A DNA stretch of 64,000 bases from Metridium senile (lineage: Eukaryota; Cnidaria; Anthozoa; Actiniaria; Metridiidae). Positions 1-12,431 of the stretch are shown here, piece by piece. Each line of letters starts with the position of its first letter. Position 1 is the stretch's first letter. The position numbers and the translations under genes were made by a program. The stretch lies in the NCBI GenBank assembly GCA_949775045.1, contig OX459097.1, positions 20,991,668-21,055,667 on the forward strand, read 5' to 3'. The notes under the pieces were generated by a model. The model saw only the letters and a program-made list of their open reading frames with translations, was not told the origin of the DNA and did no database searches.

Positions 1-297
1 CATGTTATAAAACAGAGACATTACAAAAGAGACATAGAAGCCAGACCCAAAAAGTGACCACTTCTCAAATAATAGTTGGTTTAATGACAAGTGTTCTCTC
101 AATTAGAGACAGATAGGGACAGTAGTTAGATAATTTAAATTAAACTCGAGATGTATATCCAGCCAGAGATTCGTTGGGATCACATTCGTTTCAATTGCAC
201 ATTTACAGTAAATAACATTGTTAAAATGAATAACTTCTTCGCAGCAAAATAGACCTTTATATTTTATTTTTATTTATTTATTTTAACATTTTAACAG

Positions 298-734
298 CTT
301 TATTGACCATATTGACAACATTAATTGTTTAACAGTATCAGAAAAAAAGAGAGAGAAAATGGTCAAAAGGGTGTGTGCAAAACGGGACATATACCGTCCC
401 ATGCTACTGGCACAACCAGTAGAGGCAAAAAGCAATTGGCAATTTCAATGCATTTCTCTTGAAATATTAAGTAACATACAGATGTCATTACTGTCATTGT
501 CATCATCAATGACACTTTCTGCATTATAGTCATCATCTCTATCATTGTTGTCAACACTACCATCATTGTTGACATCACTATTGAGAACATCACCCTCACC
601 ATCCTGGATATTACCTTCTTTATCGTCATCAACATCATTGCTGACAGTTTGCTAAGCAGGCTTGCTAATCTAGGGATAGCACTTTCAGCTTGACCAAGAG
701 CTTCCCCAGAAAGTATTTTCAGATCTTTAAGGTG
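298..734 (-). pseudogene. possible decayed 3' terminal exon, acidic tail, unknown
   Basis: Read on the minus strand, a possible splice acceptor (..ATGCAG, boundary at 734) opens a frame of ordinary composition (HLKDLKILSGEALGQAESAI). About 35 codons later the frame becomes Met-rich. One base shift gives instead an Asp/Asn-rich acidic frame that runs to a stop near 450. An AATAAA signal on the same strand lies at 303-298. The 480-650 part is an imperfect ATC/GAT repeat, so the acidic frame may be coincidental. No family is recognised. It may be the broken end of a minus-strand gene or chance. Confidence 0.2.
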
Positions 735-845
735 CTGCATTATATATTAAGACAAAACTTAGATTTAAGTTCATAAAACACTTTCATCTACACTCGAATC
801 TTCTTCTTCATGAATTTGGAAATAACTGGACACATGAACACATTT

Positions 846-1459
846 CTGTTGCCTTTCATTGAGTGCTATTAAGTTGCTCAAAATTTGTATACTTCTCATG
901 CATAGCGTTTACTCTAGTTGTTTTATTCCTAACGGTTATTTTTCTTCTTTTTAAACTTGCATTTTCATTCCTTTTGTCCTGGATCATGATAATACAAGAT
1001 ATGCATAATCTTGCAGATTGTGAACTGCAAAAACTTCTTAAAATTGCGATGTGATGTATTGGTGTTCCTCTTTACAATCTTTTTTTTTTTCATGAAGTAC
1101 CGTTGGGGTGGATGAGCCTTGCTCGTTGTTGTTTCAATGTTGTGTCCAACTTGTCAGCATCGTTTACACTACAATCCATTTTACTAAGGGGAGAAGCACA
1201 GGTGTTATAAGTAAATAATATCATCCCAGCAAAATAGACCAAGTTTAGTTGCCTTTCCTTGTCTGATATTAGGTTGCTCAAAATGTGTATACCTCTCTTG
1301 TGTAGCCTATACTATTACTCTGACTGTCTCTTTTTTATCATTGCATGTTACTTTTGTGCATTATCCTTAGAGTTTTGATCTGGCTGTGTCATTGATCTTG
1401 ATAATACAAGATATGAATGATTTATCTGATTTTGATTTGCCTTGGAGGTTTTAAATAGT
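846..1459. repeat. old direct duplication, two ~200 bp copies
   Basis: The stretch 846-1047 (TTGCTCAAAAT, GTATAC, later GATAATACAAGATATG) recurs diverged at 1248-1459 in the same order. No coding content is recognised in either copy. Confidence 0.5.
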
Positions 1460-2630
1460 GTTGGGTTGAATTAGTATCTTTAACACTAGTGCCCTTTTTG
1501 CTTAGAAGAGAACCACAGGTGTACTTTCCACATTACTTTGATTTTGCAGCCACTTGCTGCACTGATGAAGAAATCTGCAAATGCATGTTTCTCTTGCTAA
1601 AAATCTAAATTCTAACGAAATGATTATTGTTTTCTGATGTAACTAAGAAGATTTCCATGATGATGATGCCTGGTAGAAAGTGATGCAAAATCAGCTGAAA
1701 GTCATGATATTACAGGTGCTTCCATATCACAAGCTCGAATATAATCCATACCAAGCACTTGATACCAAGATCAACGACCGTTTAAAATTATACTTTGTTA
1801 AATTGTCATAATTGTTGTTCTCTTCATTTATTTAATCAGAACATTGTACATGATTGTACAATGTAATTTTTTTAATAATCATTAACTTGATTTCTTAAAA
1901 ACTATATTGACTTGTTATGTTGGAATGCTGACCGAAAAAAAACACTTCACTCATTCACTCATTCTGCAAGACAGCAACGTAAGTGAGAAACACCTTCTCC
2001 ACTAACATTAATTTGTAGTCTTAGTCAAGTATATTTCTTATTTTACTTATAGAAACACAATATGTTTCAATTGTACAACAATTAATATGCAATCTGTTTA
2101 CTACAAAGAAGCCCTGAGGGATGCAACATGACACAGTACAAACAACAATATTCCCGTACTCATATTTGTTTGTAGTCTGTAATTATAAAAATATAATTCC
2201 CAATAAAATCCAATTAGGATATATTAATTCTTTGAATGCATACACCCCATGCCCCTAGACCCCTCAGCTCTAGAGGGAAACACATTTCTGAAAGTATGTT
2301 GGCCTAATTTACCTTAATTCTATAAGAGAAACACCAGTTGGAGTTAACCTAAAAAAAGCTTGGAAATTCCCAGCAATTTTTTTTAAAAAAAAGGTGACAC
2401 TCAAACCAAACATTATAGTTGTGGAAAGTAAATTAGGTAAAGCCTGATAAAAGACTTTGCAACTGTGGAACAATGAGAACCTTAGGAAAATCTTACAATT
2501 GTAAATTTAAAATCAGGAGAAACTTAGGAATTCAATTCCCTGCAATTGTGAGTAAACAAACTGACACTAAAGCAATGCATTGCACTTATTACATGATTAC
2601 ATCGGTTTTCATTGTTACTTTTAGGGCTTT
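1460..2630. other. no recognised feature
   Basis: AT-rich unique-looking DNA. I see no conserved frame, no RNA gene and no clear inverted repeat. Short open frames here lack any recognisable motif. Confidence 0.4.
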
Positions 2631-2664
2631 ATATCGCGTATTACCCTGTTCATTATCAATTCAA

Positions 2665-2800
2665 GGGCTTTATACAGATATTGCCCCCATTTGAGGGCAA
2701 TATCTATATATTGCCCGTGAATACTAATGTATATTGCCCTTGAATACTAATGTATATTGCCCTTGAATACTAATGTATATTGCCCTTGAATACCAATGAC
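2665..2800 (+). repeat. 23 bp tandem repeat beside a short palindrome
   Basis: A palindrome (AGATATTGCCC..GGGCAATATCT, 2676-2708) is followed by about four copies of a 23 bp unit containing GTATATTGCCCTTGAATACT. Confidence 0.7.
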
Positions 2801-2874
2801 CTAATCCCTACTTTATATGTAACGTTAAACTTAGAAATTTTCTAGTTGCGAACATTTAACGGATAAAAAATCTG

Positions 2875-2955
2875 ATAGAGTGACCCTTTCGAGGATCGAA
2901 CCCCGAACCCTTTGCTTACAAATCCTGACCCTAACACTTTATGCTAACTGTCCGA
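2875..2955 (-). repeat. tRNA-like sequence (SINE head or tRNA pseudogene)
   Basis: On the minus strand there is a perfect B box (GGTTCGATCC) and, about 45 nt upstream, an A-box-like TTAGCATAAAGTG. A loop resembling a UGU anticodon lies between. The acceptor stem does not pair well, so I call it a pol III-derived repeat rather than a functional tRNA. Confidence 0.55.
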
Positions 2956-3314
2956 TCGATGTCAGTTAGTGAGAAGAAAACGTATTCATTTGTTCGTTAC
3001 AGTTCATTAGTATTGTAGTGTACAACAAAACTAAAAGCCCATTGTTTGGATTGTATTCTCATGGGAAACCAAAAAAATAATCAGCTTGATGATGCCCTTT
3101 GGGACATGAAGTTGTGTGAAAACCTATTCAATCATGTAATAAGTCATGCACTAAAAATAAAAATAAAAACAATTCAAGAATCTTCTGAAGAATATATTTG
3201 TCGTCTTGAAAACGACTTGCATCGATAAAAGTATATGGCGTAAAAACCCAAATGTTGCATACAAAATTTAAAAATACAAGGCCTTTTTGGAAAACCTCTG
3301 TAAATCATGTAATA

Positions 3315-3424
3315 AGTCAGATAAATACCTCGAACGTCGGCAATAAGCCTATAAAGCCCTCGGGGCCTACGGCCCCTCGGGCTTTATACGGCTTATTGCC
3401 TCCGTTCTCGGTATTTATCTCTTA
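3315..3424. repeat. near-perfect hairpin, ~50 bp arms
   Basis: AGATAAATACCTCGAAC.. is matched at the other end by its reverse complement (..CGGTATTTATCT). The arms meet at a GC-rich centre (GGGGCCTACGGCCCC) with almost no loop. This is a compact foldback or MITE; it interrupts a 136-codon open frame that has no recognisable domain. Confidence 0.7.
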
Positions 3425-3714
3425 CTTGTATGCAGCAAATAAGGTTAAAACTGATAAAAGAATTGGATTTGCAATAGACCCATTCAGCTTCAATGTTTAT
3501 TTTCCCATTTCAAACCACGTGTTCATTCCTTTTGGAGTTAATAATTTGTTATGTTTAAATATTTTAATACTTGACATAAAAAAACTCTCAGGGGAATGCC
3601 ATGTGGTCTCAAATATGCAATTTGCATACAGAACTAAAAGGGTCTATTGTAGAATCAAATGAGGAGAAACCTTGACAATTCCATGAACTGTACTGTGAAA
3701 GTGATATGACAATA

Positions 3715-4012
3715 CATCAAACATCATCCAAATTAAAAACGTACCATCCACAGAGTCTTTCAAAGTGAAACTCAAGACTTTTCTTTTTAATTCCTAGGTT
3801 TTCCGCATTATAACTATATATTCTTATCATCATTTTTTGCTCTATTGTTACTATAATCATTTACATTTCCCTATTCACTACTTTATTCCTATTTTTTTCC
3901 ATATTAATTGATAAAAGCACTGAGAGGGTGGGAGGGGGTTTTCAACCTGAAAGGTTTATTTTTTCAGACTTGTTTTGGAGCACTAAATTATAATAATAAT
4001 AATTATGATAAT
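3715..4012 (+). mobile_element. probable 3' tail of an L2/CR1-like LINE
   Basis: A short frame (ESFKVKLKTFLFNS, stop) matches the usual last residues of L2/CR1-type reverse transcriptase ORFs. It is followed by ~220 bp of 3'UTR-like DNA and a (TAA)n tail at 3985-4012. The element is heavily 5'-truncated. Confidence 0.4.
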
Positions 4013-4344
4013 AATGATCTCTATTTCAGGGTCACTTCCAAGTTTGCATAATGATGACGATTTGTCTGCTGGAAAAGATTCCTCAAGCAATTCGTTGAGA
4101 AAACATAGCTATTCTAACAAAAGAGAATTTGTGATAAAGTAATACAACAAATATGTATTTTGTAATACGTGAAAACTCAGTTATCAGTAAAATAATAAAT
4201 AAATAAATAAATAACAATTTACCAATTTATCTAGTTCTATTTAAATAGACGGGATCGATTTAAAAAAAAAATAAGGATTCAATTATATTCTGTTACCACA
4301 CCCTGGTTCTCAAATCTTGCCATCTCTGTGTTCTCTGTGTTTAT

Positions 4345-4562
4345 TGCAAATAAGGTTGTTATACTCCTAAATACAAGGACGTTGTCTTGGCCTTGTTATT
4401 TAGTGGGAAAGTAATTAATTAAATCACAGAAGAAGATTCCTCAAGCTGAACTCTTTTTTGAAGAAAGTGTTCAGCTTGAGTGATCTTCTTTTGTCTGTGA
4501 TTTAATTTTTGTTCCAACTAAATGACTGGAGTCAGGCCAACGTTCTTGCAGTTAGGTGTATA
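4345..4562. mobile_element. palindromic MITE
   Basis: Inverted arms centre on CAAGCTGAAC..GTTCAGCTTG at about 4443-4480, and the outer arms carry ATTTAGT/ACTAAAT and GGTGTATA. A sister copy sits at 59717-59955. Confidence 0.55.
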
Positions 4563-5040
4563 GATTAAAATAATTAAAATACGACCCCTTTCTCCCACAA
4601 TAAGGTTGCAATAAAATGAAACTGCATTTGCAGGTGAACCACATAAGCTCTTAACAATGGCTCCCCCTCAATATTAAGAATTGGGACGGGGGAGGTACAG
4701 TATTTCAGCAGTACAAAATTAAAATTATTTTTTTATTAGTCGTGCAACACTTTATTTAAATTTCCTCACTTTGACTATAATAATTCAGATTATTTTTCTA
4801 GTAAGAACTTACTTTTTGGTTTGTTTAACAGGTTCTTATTATTCTGGTAAACTAGCCAACTTGCTTTTAAGAAAATCAAAATTATCACTTTGAATATTTG
4901 TGTAATAGCAAATAGCAAATAGCAAATAATAATAAATAGCAAATATATACTTATAAAAAATATATAAAAAATATAAAATGACAAAAGTTCATTCATTACC
5001 TTTAATTAAAAATAAACCATGCAGATTGCAATTGTTACAG

Positions 5041-5140
5041 CACTACCTGTGGTAGACCAGTCTTAAAATGTATTTTTGTTTTCGTCGTCGTCGTTTTTGA
5101 CCAGGCAAAATGGACAATAGTACCCCGATGGCCTAACCAG
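5041..5140 (+). repeat. dispersed repeat, inverted partner at 46085-46185
   Basis: CTACCTGTGGTAGACCAG, a T-rich stretch, then AAAATGGACAATAGTACC and CCGATGG. The same order appears reverse-complemented at 46085-46185. Confidence 0.7.
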
Positions 5141-5469
5141 CCTCACTATAGCCTCGACACCATGTTATATTGTCCGGTATTAACTTTTGTCGTTACCATG
5201 ACAACCCTAATATGAACCAAACATTAAAAACATTTTAATAAAACACTGGCACCTTATCTCTAGCAAAAGAGAGCCTAAACAGGATCTTTCCTGATCCTAC
5301 TTTCGTCTCTTACAAGAGAATCATATCGCCTGAAGACACTTTAGTTAGAGCGAAAATTCCAAAACGAGACTAGATATATTATCAAAGATAGTTATTCATA
5401 ACTAGTTGAGCGTAGCGGCAGGGCAGTGACAACAATTATAAAAATATGATCATCATAACATTTTCTACA

Positions 5470-5782
5470 ATTTACAGCAGTTCTCAGTCACACGTGCACC
5501 GCTCGCATAAAAAGCCCCGCTATAAGACGTGAAGTTGGTGGACGTCAATCAAACTGTGCTTACAAGACGCATGGTGTTTTTTACTTCAGTCGGGTTGCAA
5601 AACATGTCTGAATTCCTACAACAACCTCTTCGTCGGATTCAGACATGTTTCGCAGCCCAACTGAAGTAAAAACACCATGCTTCTTGTAAACACAGTTTGA
5701 TTGACGTCCACCAACTCCACGTTTTATAGCGGTGCTTTTTATGCGAGCGGTGCACGTGTGACTGAGAATTAATGCTGTAATA
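5470..5782. mobile_element. foldback element, ~140 bp arms
   Basis: The left arm (TTACAGCAG, TCAGTCACACGTGCACCGCT, GACGTCAATCAAACTGTG, AAACATGTCTGAAT) is answered by the reverse complement up to 5782. Only ~20 bp (5616-5634) remain single-stranded in the centre. No coding capacity. Confidence 0.8.
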
Positions 5783-6009
5783 AGAAAACTAGCGAATACA
5801 AATCACGAAGTTTCCTTGTCATTATCAAGTAAATGATGGTGCAAAGAGAGAAATATATATATAGTGGTGGACAATGGATAAAATACAATAGGTTAATTAT
5901 AAAATAATCATAATGACAGTTTCGTGAGTGGAAAAATGGGGGTCATCGTTCTCGTTTAGGTGTGAGATGATCTCAACTTTTTCCTCATTGAAAAATCGCC
6001 TGCGCGCAA

Positions 6010-6205
6010 TACATTGGGTACTACCTACAATGTTTCGTATTCTTTTAAAAATTAGAATGAACAGGTTTTTCCATATAAATAGACTGGTTATGTTTACTTT
6101 TTGAAATAATCAAATTTGAATTTATACTAAAACAATTATCCACCTCAGGCTCAGTGAATATCGATGGTTCAGAACCAAATAGATAATCCATTCAGTGTTA
6201 AATAA
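6010..6205 (+). repeat. direct repeat of 7590-7955
   Basis: Shared blocks include ACCTACAATGTTTCG, GAATGAACAGGTTTTTC and CTAAAACAATTATCCACCTC. The second copy is interrupted by a MITE (7662-7793), so this copy serves as the empty site. Confidence 0.7.
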
Positions 6206-6785
6206 GGCTACGTTTACATGGTACAGGACGAAATTTTGACCAGTCAAAAAACATCCGCTTACGGGTTAGAATAGAATAGAATACTTTATTTAAAGAGGGT
6301 AACACTTAATATCTAAAGATAATATACACATGGCCCTCAAAATAACAACAATAAATAAATAAAAGAAAAGCAATTTTAACAAACCTAGATGATTCAAAGT
6401 GAATTGGAATAAATAGCCTTACTAAATAATAATTAACTCTATCTATAACTAAGTTTTCTAGTGAATGACCTTATGGATTTCAGTTCTTTTAATTCACTGG
6501 GTAGTTCGTTCCATATTTTCGCACGGGACCGCGCTAAACGTGCAATAATTTGGACGTCTAACCGGACAATTATTCGGCCTGCAAAATCGAGGACGATTTT
6601 TTAGCCGGCCCGGTCAAAAAGTCTAGTGCGCATGGGCAGATGTTAAAACCACTGACAAACCTTACAATTGCCCGGTTCTGATGGTCTCGTCTGAACAGAA
6701 CGAAAATATTGATCGGTTCCGTGTGAACAACATGTCCAGGTCGATCTTTTAACCAGTCAAAAATTCGTCCGGTACCGTGTAAATA
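6206..6785. mobile_element. MITE with GGCTACGTTTACA termini, LINE inside
   Basis: The left end GGCTACGTTTACATGGTAC is matched inverted at the right end (GGTACCGTGTAAAT). The body shares long blocks with 9349-9740 (GGGACCGCGCTAAACGTG, GTGCGCATGGGCAGATGTTA). It is split by a LINE fragment at 6262-6520. Confidence 0.75.
6262..6520 (-). mobile_element. 5'-truncated LINE 3' end (L2/CR1-like)
   Basis: On the minus strand the frame WNELPSELKELKSIRSF is the typical C-terminus of L2/CR1-type reverse transcriptase ORFs. It is followed by a 3'UTR and an (ATTCT)n-like tail at 6264-6280. It lies inside the surrounding MITE, so it is the younger insertion. Confidence 0.65.
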
Positions 6786-7257
6786 TATTCGTATTCTTTG
6801 TGAGATAACCTTTCAGAAAATGTATACTTGTTATACTTTTAGCGGAAATCAAGCGTGCCAGGAGAGTACGTTCAAACAAAGTGACCGATTTGTGTTCTAT
6901 GATACCTTAAATGAGAAAACAAGACAAAACATACCTTGGAATTATCGAGAGCTGAACCTTTTTCTTTATCAAAAGAAGAGAAATGATTTGAACACTCGTC
7001 CTTCCAATATTCCCACTTTATTACAGAAAAAGCATACAGATGGACTGAACAGATGGACTATAACACTATAATTGTCAAACGAGATGGGTTAAAGTCTAAA
7101 CAAACATATCTGAATTTCGATCGATGAAAAAAGGTACGTAATTTCGAAAAGATTGTATGAATAAATCTGACTTCTGCATGACTCGCAATTATAGTCGGTT
7201 AACAGGTGATCATGAAAAAAGTACAACAAATACTTATTTAATTACATTGCTATCACT

Positions 7258-7402
7258 CAGGGGCCGGTTGTACGAAGGGTGAATAGCGCTATCCACCGGA
7301 TAAACCCTTATCCAGCCGATAAAATATATAAAAAACCTGTGCAGTGGAAAAATTCTATCCGCGAATAACTTTATCCACCCTTCGCGTACAACCGGCTCTC
7401 AG
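7258..7402. mobile_element. MITE, GGGCCGGTTGTACGAAG termini
   Basis: Terminal inverted repeats GGGCCGGTTGTACGAAGG / ..CGTACAACCGGCTC flank a 145 bp body with CGCTATCCACCGGATAAA. A second copy is at 60206-60336. Confidence 0.8.
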
Positions 7403-7661
7403 AACAACATTGCAGCTACTAGAATAGAAACTGAAAGCATATAGAAATACAGGACAAGAAATCGATCTCGAATGCTGGATCTTTCGTCCCTTCGACTTTT
7501 CGTGTTATCAAAATTGTTTTTCGTTTTTTACAATCCTATCACAGATCAACAAAAATTTAGCTCAGAGATAAGACGTTTTAGTATTTGCTCGATAATCACC
7601 TACAATGTTTCGCGATCTATTAGCTATAGAAATAAGAATGAACAGGTTTTTCTTATAAATA

Positions 7662-7793
7662 GGGCCTGTTTATATGGAAGCAAGTTGTCCCTTCTAGCCG
7701 AGATAACTCTTTTGTTTTGAGTCCCCCGGGGAACGCAAAACAATAGAGTTATCTCGGCTAGCAGGGACAGCTCGCCATCATATTAACAACCCC
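7662..7793. mobile_element. MITE with GGGCCTGTTTATATGG termini
   Basis: The arms contain CTAGCCGAGATAACTC and its reverse complement around a short centre. It interrupts a direct repeat whose uninterrupted copy is at 6010-6205. A partial relative is at 47608-47695. Confidence 0.75.
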
Positions 7794-8133
7794 TAAGACT
7801 GGTTATTTTTCCATTTTAAAGAATCACATTTGTACATGTATTTATACTAAAACAATTATCCACCTCAGGTTCTGTGAATATATTGATGATTCAAAACCTT
7901 GACTCCGTTTTATTCGTCAAATACATAATTCATCAGTATTAAAAAAGAAGTATATATAGGAATGATTAAAACTCATTATTGCTAATTCGGTGAGTAAAGC
8001 CGAACATATCACTATATTCTAGTCGTAATCGATAAAAAAGTCATTTTCTCTGATATGTTTATTCATCGGATAGAGGCTTTTCTGTAAAATGCAAATCGAG
8101 AATTCACTTCTGAGAATATTTGTGTAAATAAAA

Positions 8134-8429
8134 AGTTTCATGGTCAATACTTTCATTTCAAATCGGTCGAACAAATACCACACAGAACGCGCGCAGCTGA
8201 TCATTAAAGGCGCACTCCGATTGGCCGAAATTATATGACATGTATACGTTGCCATATTTACCATACACAAATAAATCAACCAGAGTTTCATGGTCAATAC
8301 TTTCATTTCAAATCGGTCGAACAAATACCACACAGAACGCAGCTGATCATTAAAGGCGCACTCCGATTGGCCGAAATTATATGACATGTATACGTTGCCA
8401 TATTTACCATACACAAATAAATCAACCAG
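8134..8429 (+). repeat. tandem duplication, 150 bp unit x2
   Basis: 8134-8283 is repeated nearly base for base at 8284-8429, with only a GCGC difference, and a third copy starts (AGATTCATGG). An open minus-strand frame across it repeats itself accordingly and is not credible as a gene. Confidence 0.9.
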
Positions 8430-9348
8430 AGATTCATGGGATCCAAAGCAAAAATTAAGTAAGGATGGGGGGGACCATTTAACTTTTGAAGGGGGGGGGG
8501 GGATGTTGCAAGATTTTTTTGTGTAAGATATTTTTTTCCCACTGACGAGCAAGCCAGATATTGTTTTCAGTCAAACAGCGGTGCATAATAATTTTTTGTA
8601 GATCGTTAGATTTGTTGTCACATTCTGTTAGTATGATACTTCTTCGCCAGAGCTTGAAATGTACGTGCTCGGATCAAAATCTTCCAGCACCGACCCCTCA
8701 AAAGTTTATTGTTTTCAATTTTTTAAAAGAACATCGATGGATGTCCAAGAAACGTTCAAATCCTATATTACAAATTATAATAAACTTACCATTGATGTTT
8801 TTCTCTGAGCTTCCCTTTTGTTCAAAAACGATAAGTTCGGAGAAACTCTACGAAGTTTATCTGAAATTGCTGACTGTGATTCTGATTGATTTCTCCACAT
8901 TGAGGTATTCTTTTCCACGATATCAAACATTATGTCGAATAAATATATATACTTGAATTTTAACTCGGAGCTGTTACTTCCTTCTTTGATTTTATCATAT
9001 AACTTTATTTGATTTATTTTCAACAGCATAAATCAAAAACATTTTTGTTGCCACGTAACGCTTTACCCAATTGTTTTTCTTGGAGCCAATCAAAATCTCG
9101 ATAGAAATATCACGCAGCATCTTTTTGTACTACTTAAAAACGAGCAGCAGTGTTTTATCAGGTATAAAATCCAGAGGGCTAAGCTGTGCAAGGAATTATG
9201 GACATGAAGCATTATATAATGACACATGTGTCTTTATCATAAAGACACATGTAACTTTATGATAAATGTTTAGGGTGATCAGGAACTCATTATTCCCCTT
9301 GGCCGCATTCAAATCCCTCCCGGGCTTTAAGTTTCAAACGTAGTTGAA

Positions 9349-9740
9349 GGCTACGTTTTACGGTACCGGAAATATTTGTGACCGCTCACCGCTTAGGTGC
9401 TCCGTTCACACGGGACCGCGCTAAACGTGTAATAATTTGGGCGCCTAACCGGTCAAATATTCGACCTGCAAATTCGAGGACGATTTTTCAGCAGGCCCGG
9501 TCAAAACATTGACAGGTACGGTGTAAACAGTTTGGCCGGTCCAATATCCGTCCGGTACCGTGTGAACGTAGCCAAAAACAGCCCAGTGCGCATGGGCAGA
9601 TGTTAAAACCACTGACGAATCTTACAATTGCCCAGTTCTGATGGTCTCGTCTATGCAGAACGAAAATATTTATCGGTTCCGTGTGAACAGCATGTCCAGG
9701 TCGATCTTTTAACCGGTCAAAAATTCGCCCGGTACTGTAC
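9349..9740. mobile_element. MITE (complete 225 bp unit plus a second part)
   Basis: A complete unit has ends GGCTACGTTTTACGGTACCG (9349) and GGTACCGTGTGAACGTAGCC (to 9573). It is followed by sequence shared with the right half of the 6206-6785 element. Confidence 0.75.
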
Positions 9741-11279
9741 TGATATAAACAGCAAATAAAAAACCAACATTTTTTTTTTTTTTTTATCCCGAATGATACC
9801 ACGAGATATAAGTCAAAGGGAATTTATCGTATCCTCAAAATGTGTTTAATTTTGAAATAAAATTCCAACTGTCTTAAGGATTTTTTTTATCCTGTCGATT
9901 TAACAACATTTTATTCGAAATCAAAGTCACAATTCTAAAGCTTGTCCCATTTTTGATAAAATGTGTCATAATAATTGGACGACAAAAATCTAAAAATCTC
10001 CGTTTTACATAAAGGTGCTATAATATAATATATTTTTTTTTCTAATATTTTCTATTTTTTTTTTTTCGGTTCGGTATCCTGTGATTCGCGCGCTGTGATT
10101 GGCTAGCGAGCGGGCCAGTTTTTCACGATCTGCCCGGTCCGCGGTATCCTGTTCGTTGGTACCATTTCTTCCCAGAGATATTAATTTTTGAAAAATTTGA
10201 AAAATCTTCTTTAATAGGTAATTGTTAATTATGGTAATATTTATCGATCAAAATAGTAGGAGATCTAGAATTCTAAATTCACCAAATGACAATGACAGAA
10301 TGCGATAACCGACTGAGAGAAAATTAAAAGCTACGTGGCGAGCATTGTTTTTGCAAACATTTTGACAAGCAAAAGTTGAGAAAATCAAATCAATATTGCA
10401 AAAACTCACGAGAGAATATACAAAGTTTTTTTTAATTTTCTAAAGAATATAAAGCTCGTTCACATACCTCAATAGTAGTTGAAAAATATCCTTGTAGTTT
10501 TTATCATTCCTTGTAAACATAGTTAATAGATTATTAACTATGTTGTAAACAACACGGCGGTGAATTGAGCTATATATTGATGAGATATGTCGTTTCTTTT
10601 CAGTCACTTTTAAAATGCTATAAATTCACGAGAAGTTTATGTACAAAGTCTCAGTGTTTTTGAAGTAAGGAAGCGTTCTTGTCTTTCTTTTTCTGCACAC
10701 AAAACGATAAACAATCTTGAAAAAGGTCGATTTGCTTGATTCAAAGTCCTGTCAGCGATCCTAATGCTTTCAACTTTTATCTTGTTCATAAATTACGACA
10801 CAGACAAATTAATTCCTTCAACAGTTGTCGGTGACTTCGACTAAATTTCTTATTTCTTATCATTTATCGAAAAATAAGCTTCAGTAGGCTTTTTTCTTGA
10901 TGCAAACACAAGAACGTCGAATTTCAACTCGTTTCCTGAACATCAATCTTGGTTCACTCAGTGTTCGTGTCAGCTAAAATCCTTTGTAAAACTTAATGTT
11001 TTTTGTTTCTTGACTTTCTTTGATGTTGAGATATAAACAAAACCCTTTCTCTTTAAACGATATTTGATTTGGAATGATGGAGAAAGCTGCAGCAATTTAA
11101 AATATTTTGGCATTAAAATTTCTGTAAGTTTGTCGAGGCGCCGTCACACTGAATGAAAACCGGTTTCTGACAACCCGCTCTTTTTCAGTAAAACTACTGG
11201 GAAGCCATTTGAAAGCAACGCGCGTCGTAAAATATCAAAAACATTACTTTAATATAGAGAGAGAATAAAAAAAATAAAT
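9741..11279. other. no recognised gene
   Basis: AT-rich sequence with homopolymer T runs. I find no conserved frame and no long inverted repeat. Confidence 0.4.
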
Positions 11280-11280
11280 A

Positions 11281-11372
11281 AATTATTTACCGGCTAGAGG
11301 TCGGTCCGGACCGAGGTCCGTACATCCAATACCTCGGACAGTTTTTCACTATACGGACCTCCCAGCCGGTAA
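11281..11372. mobile_element. small MITE, TTATTTACCGGCT termini
   Basis: TTATTTACCGGCTAGAGGTC at the left is answered by GACCTCCCAGCCGGTAAATAA at the right. It is about 90 bp long with a GGTCCG-rich centre. Confidence 0.7.
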
Positions 11373-12431
11373 ATAACATATATATATTGCATTGTAAAAG
11401 AAAGTAAGAAAACTATCTCCCTGCCTGCCTTGACGATCTATTGCTATCTACGGCAGTGGCCAATGGTAAAATCTATATATCAAATTTGAATAAAAGTGAA
11501 AGTGAAAATGAAAATGAAAGCTAGAAAAAAACACCTCGACTGATAATCCTGAGAAACACCGTAGAGGCAAGGTAAATAGAGAACACAGGCGCGGATCCGG
11601 AAATTTGTCAGGGGTTGTCCCAATTGCAAATGAAGGGCTCTTATAAGGTGTTAGGGATATCCGGTCCCTAAATGTCTTAAATAAAAAAGGGGTAATTGCA
11701 GCGCTAGGGGGGTGTCTGGTGCAAAATTCATTTATTTACGTTTACGAGCAAAATATAATACATATAGTACAGACATATAGTACAGTTCTCATTATTAATA
11801 AAGATGGCACTTTGCATATTTTCAATATTGCAGACCGTCTTTATCACTATCGTATGGCGCGGTTTTCGTGTCAAAATTCAAGTTCGACATTCGTTTTTCA
11901 AGTTGACATTCGTTGTTCAAGTTCGACATTCGTTTTTCAAGTTTGACATTCGTTTTTCAAGTTGATATTTTTTTCAAGTCGACATTTTTTTCAAGTTGAC
12001 ATTCGTTTTTCAAGTTCGACATTCGTTTTTCAAGTTGATATTTTTTTCAAGTTGACATTTTTTTCAAGTTGACATTTTTTTCAAGTTAATATTTTTTTCA
12101 AGTTGACATTTTTTTCAAGTTGATATTTTTTTCAAGTTGACATTTTTTTGGTTTGGGCTTCCTGTGTTTATGGCTGGTCGTGGGATCTAGGTCAAAGCGC
12201 GGATGAGGTATGGGGAGTAAACAAAATGTCGGTCACTGATGCAAAAGGATGTTTTTAAGACGGATTCAACATTTCCTACAAATGATCGACCATTTTCAAA
12301 GCTTGAATTGCAATACAGCTCCAGACGAATGGAATAATTTAGTTACTCGTGCAAACCTTTTATACGGCCCGGCTCAGTTCAACTTGCATCTGTTAATTTA
12401 GTAGGAGTTCCGATTAATACTACTGAGAAGA

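Noticed and set aside
8019..8552. 177-codon frame on the minus strand
   Set aside because: It reads through a tandem duplication and a G run; no motif, and the sequence repeats itself.
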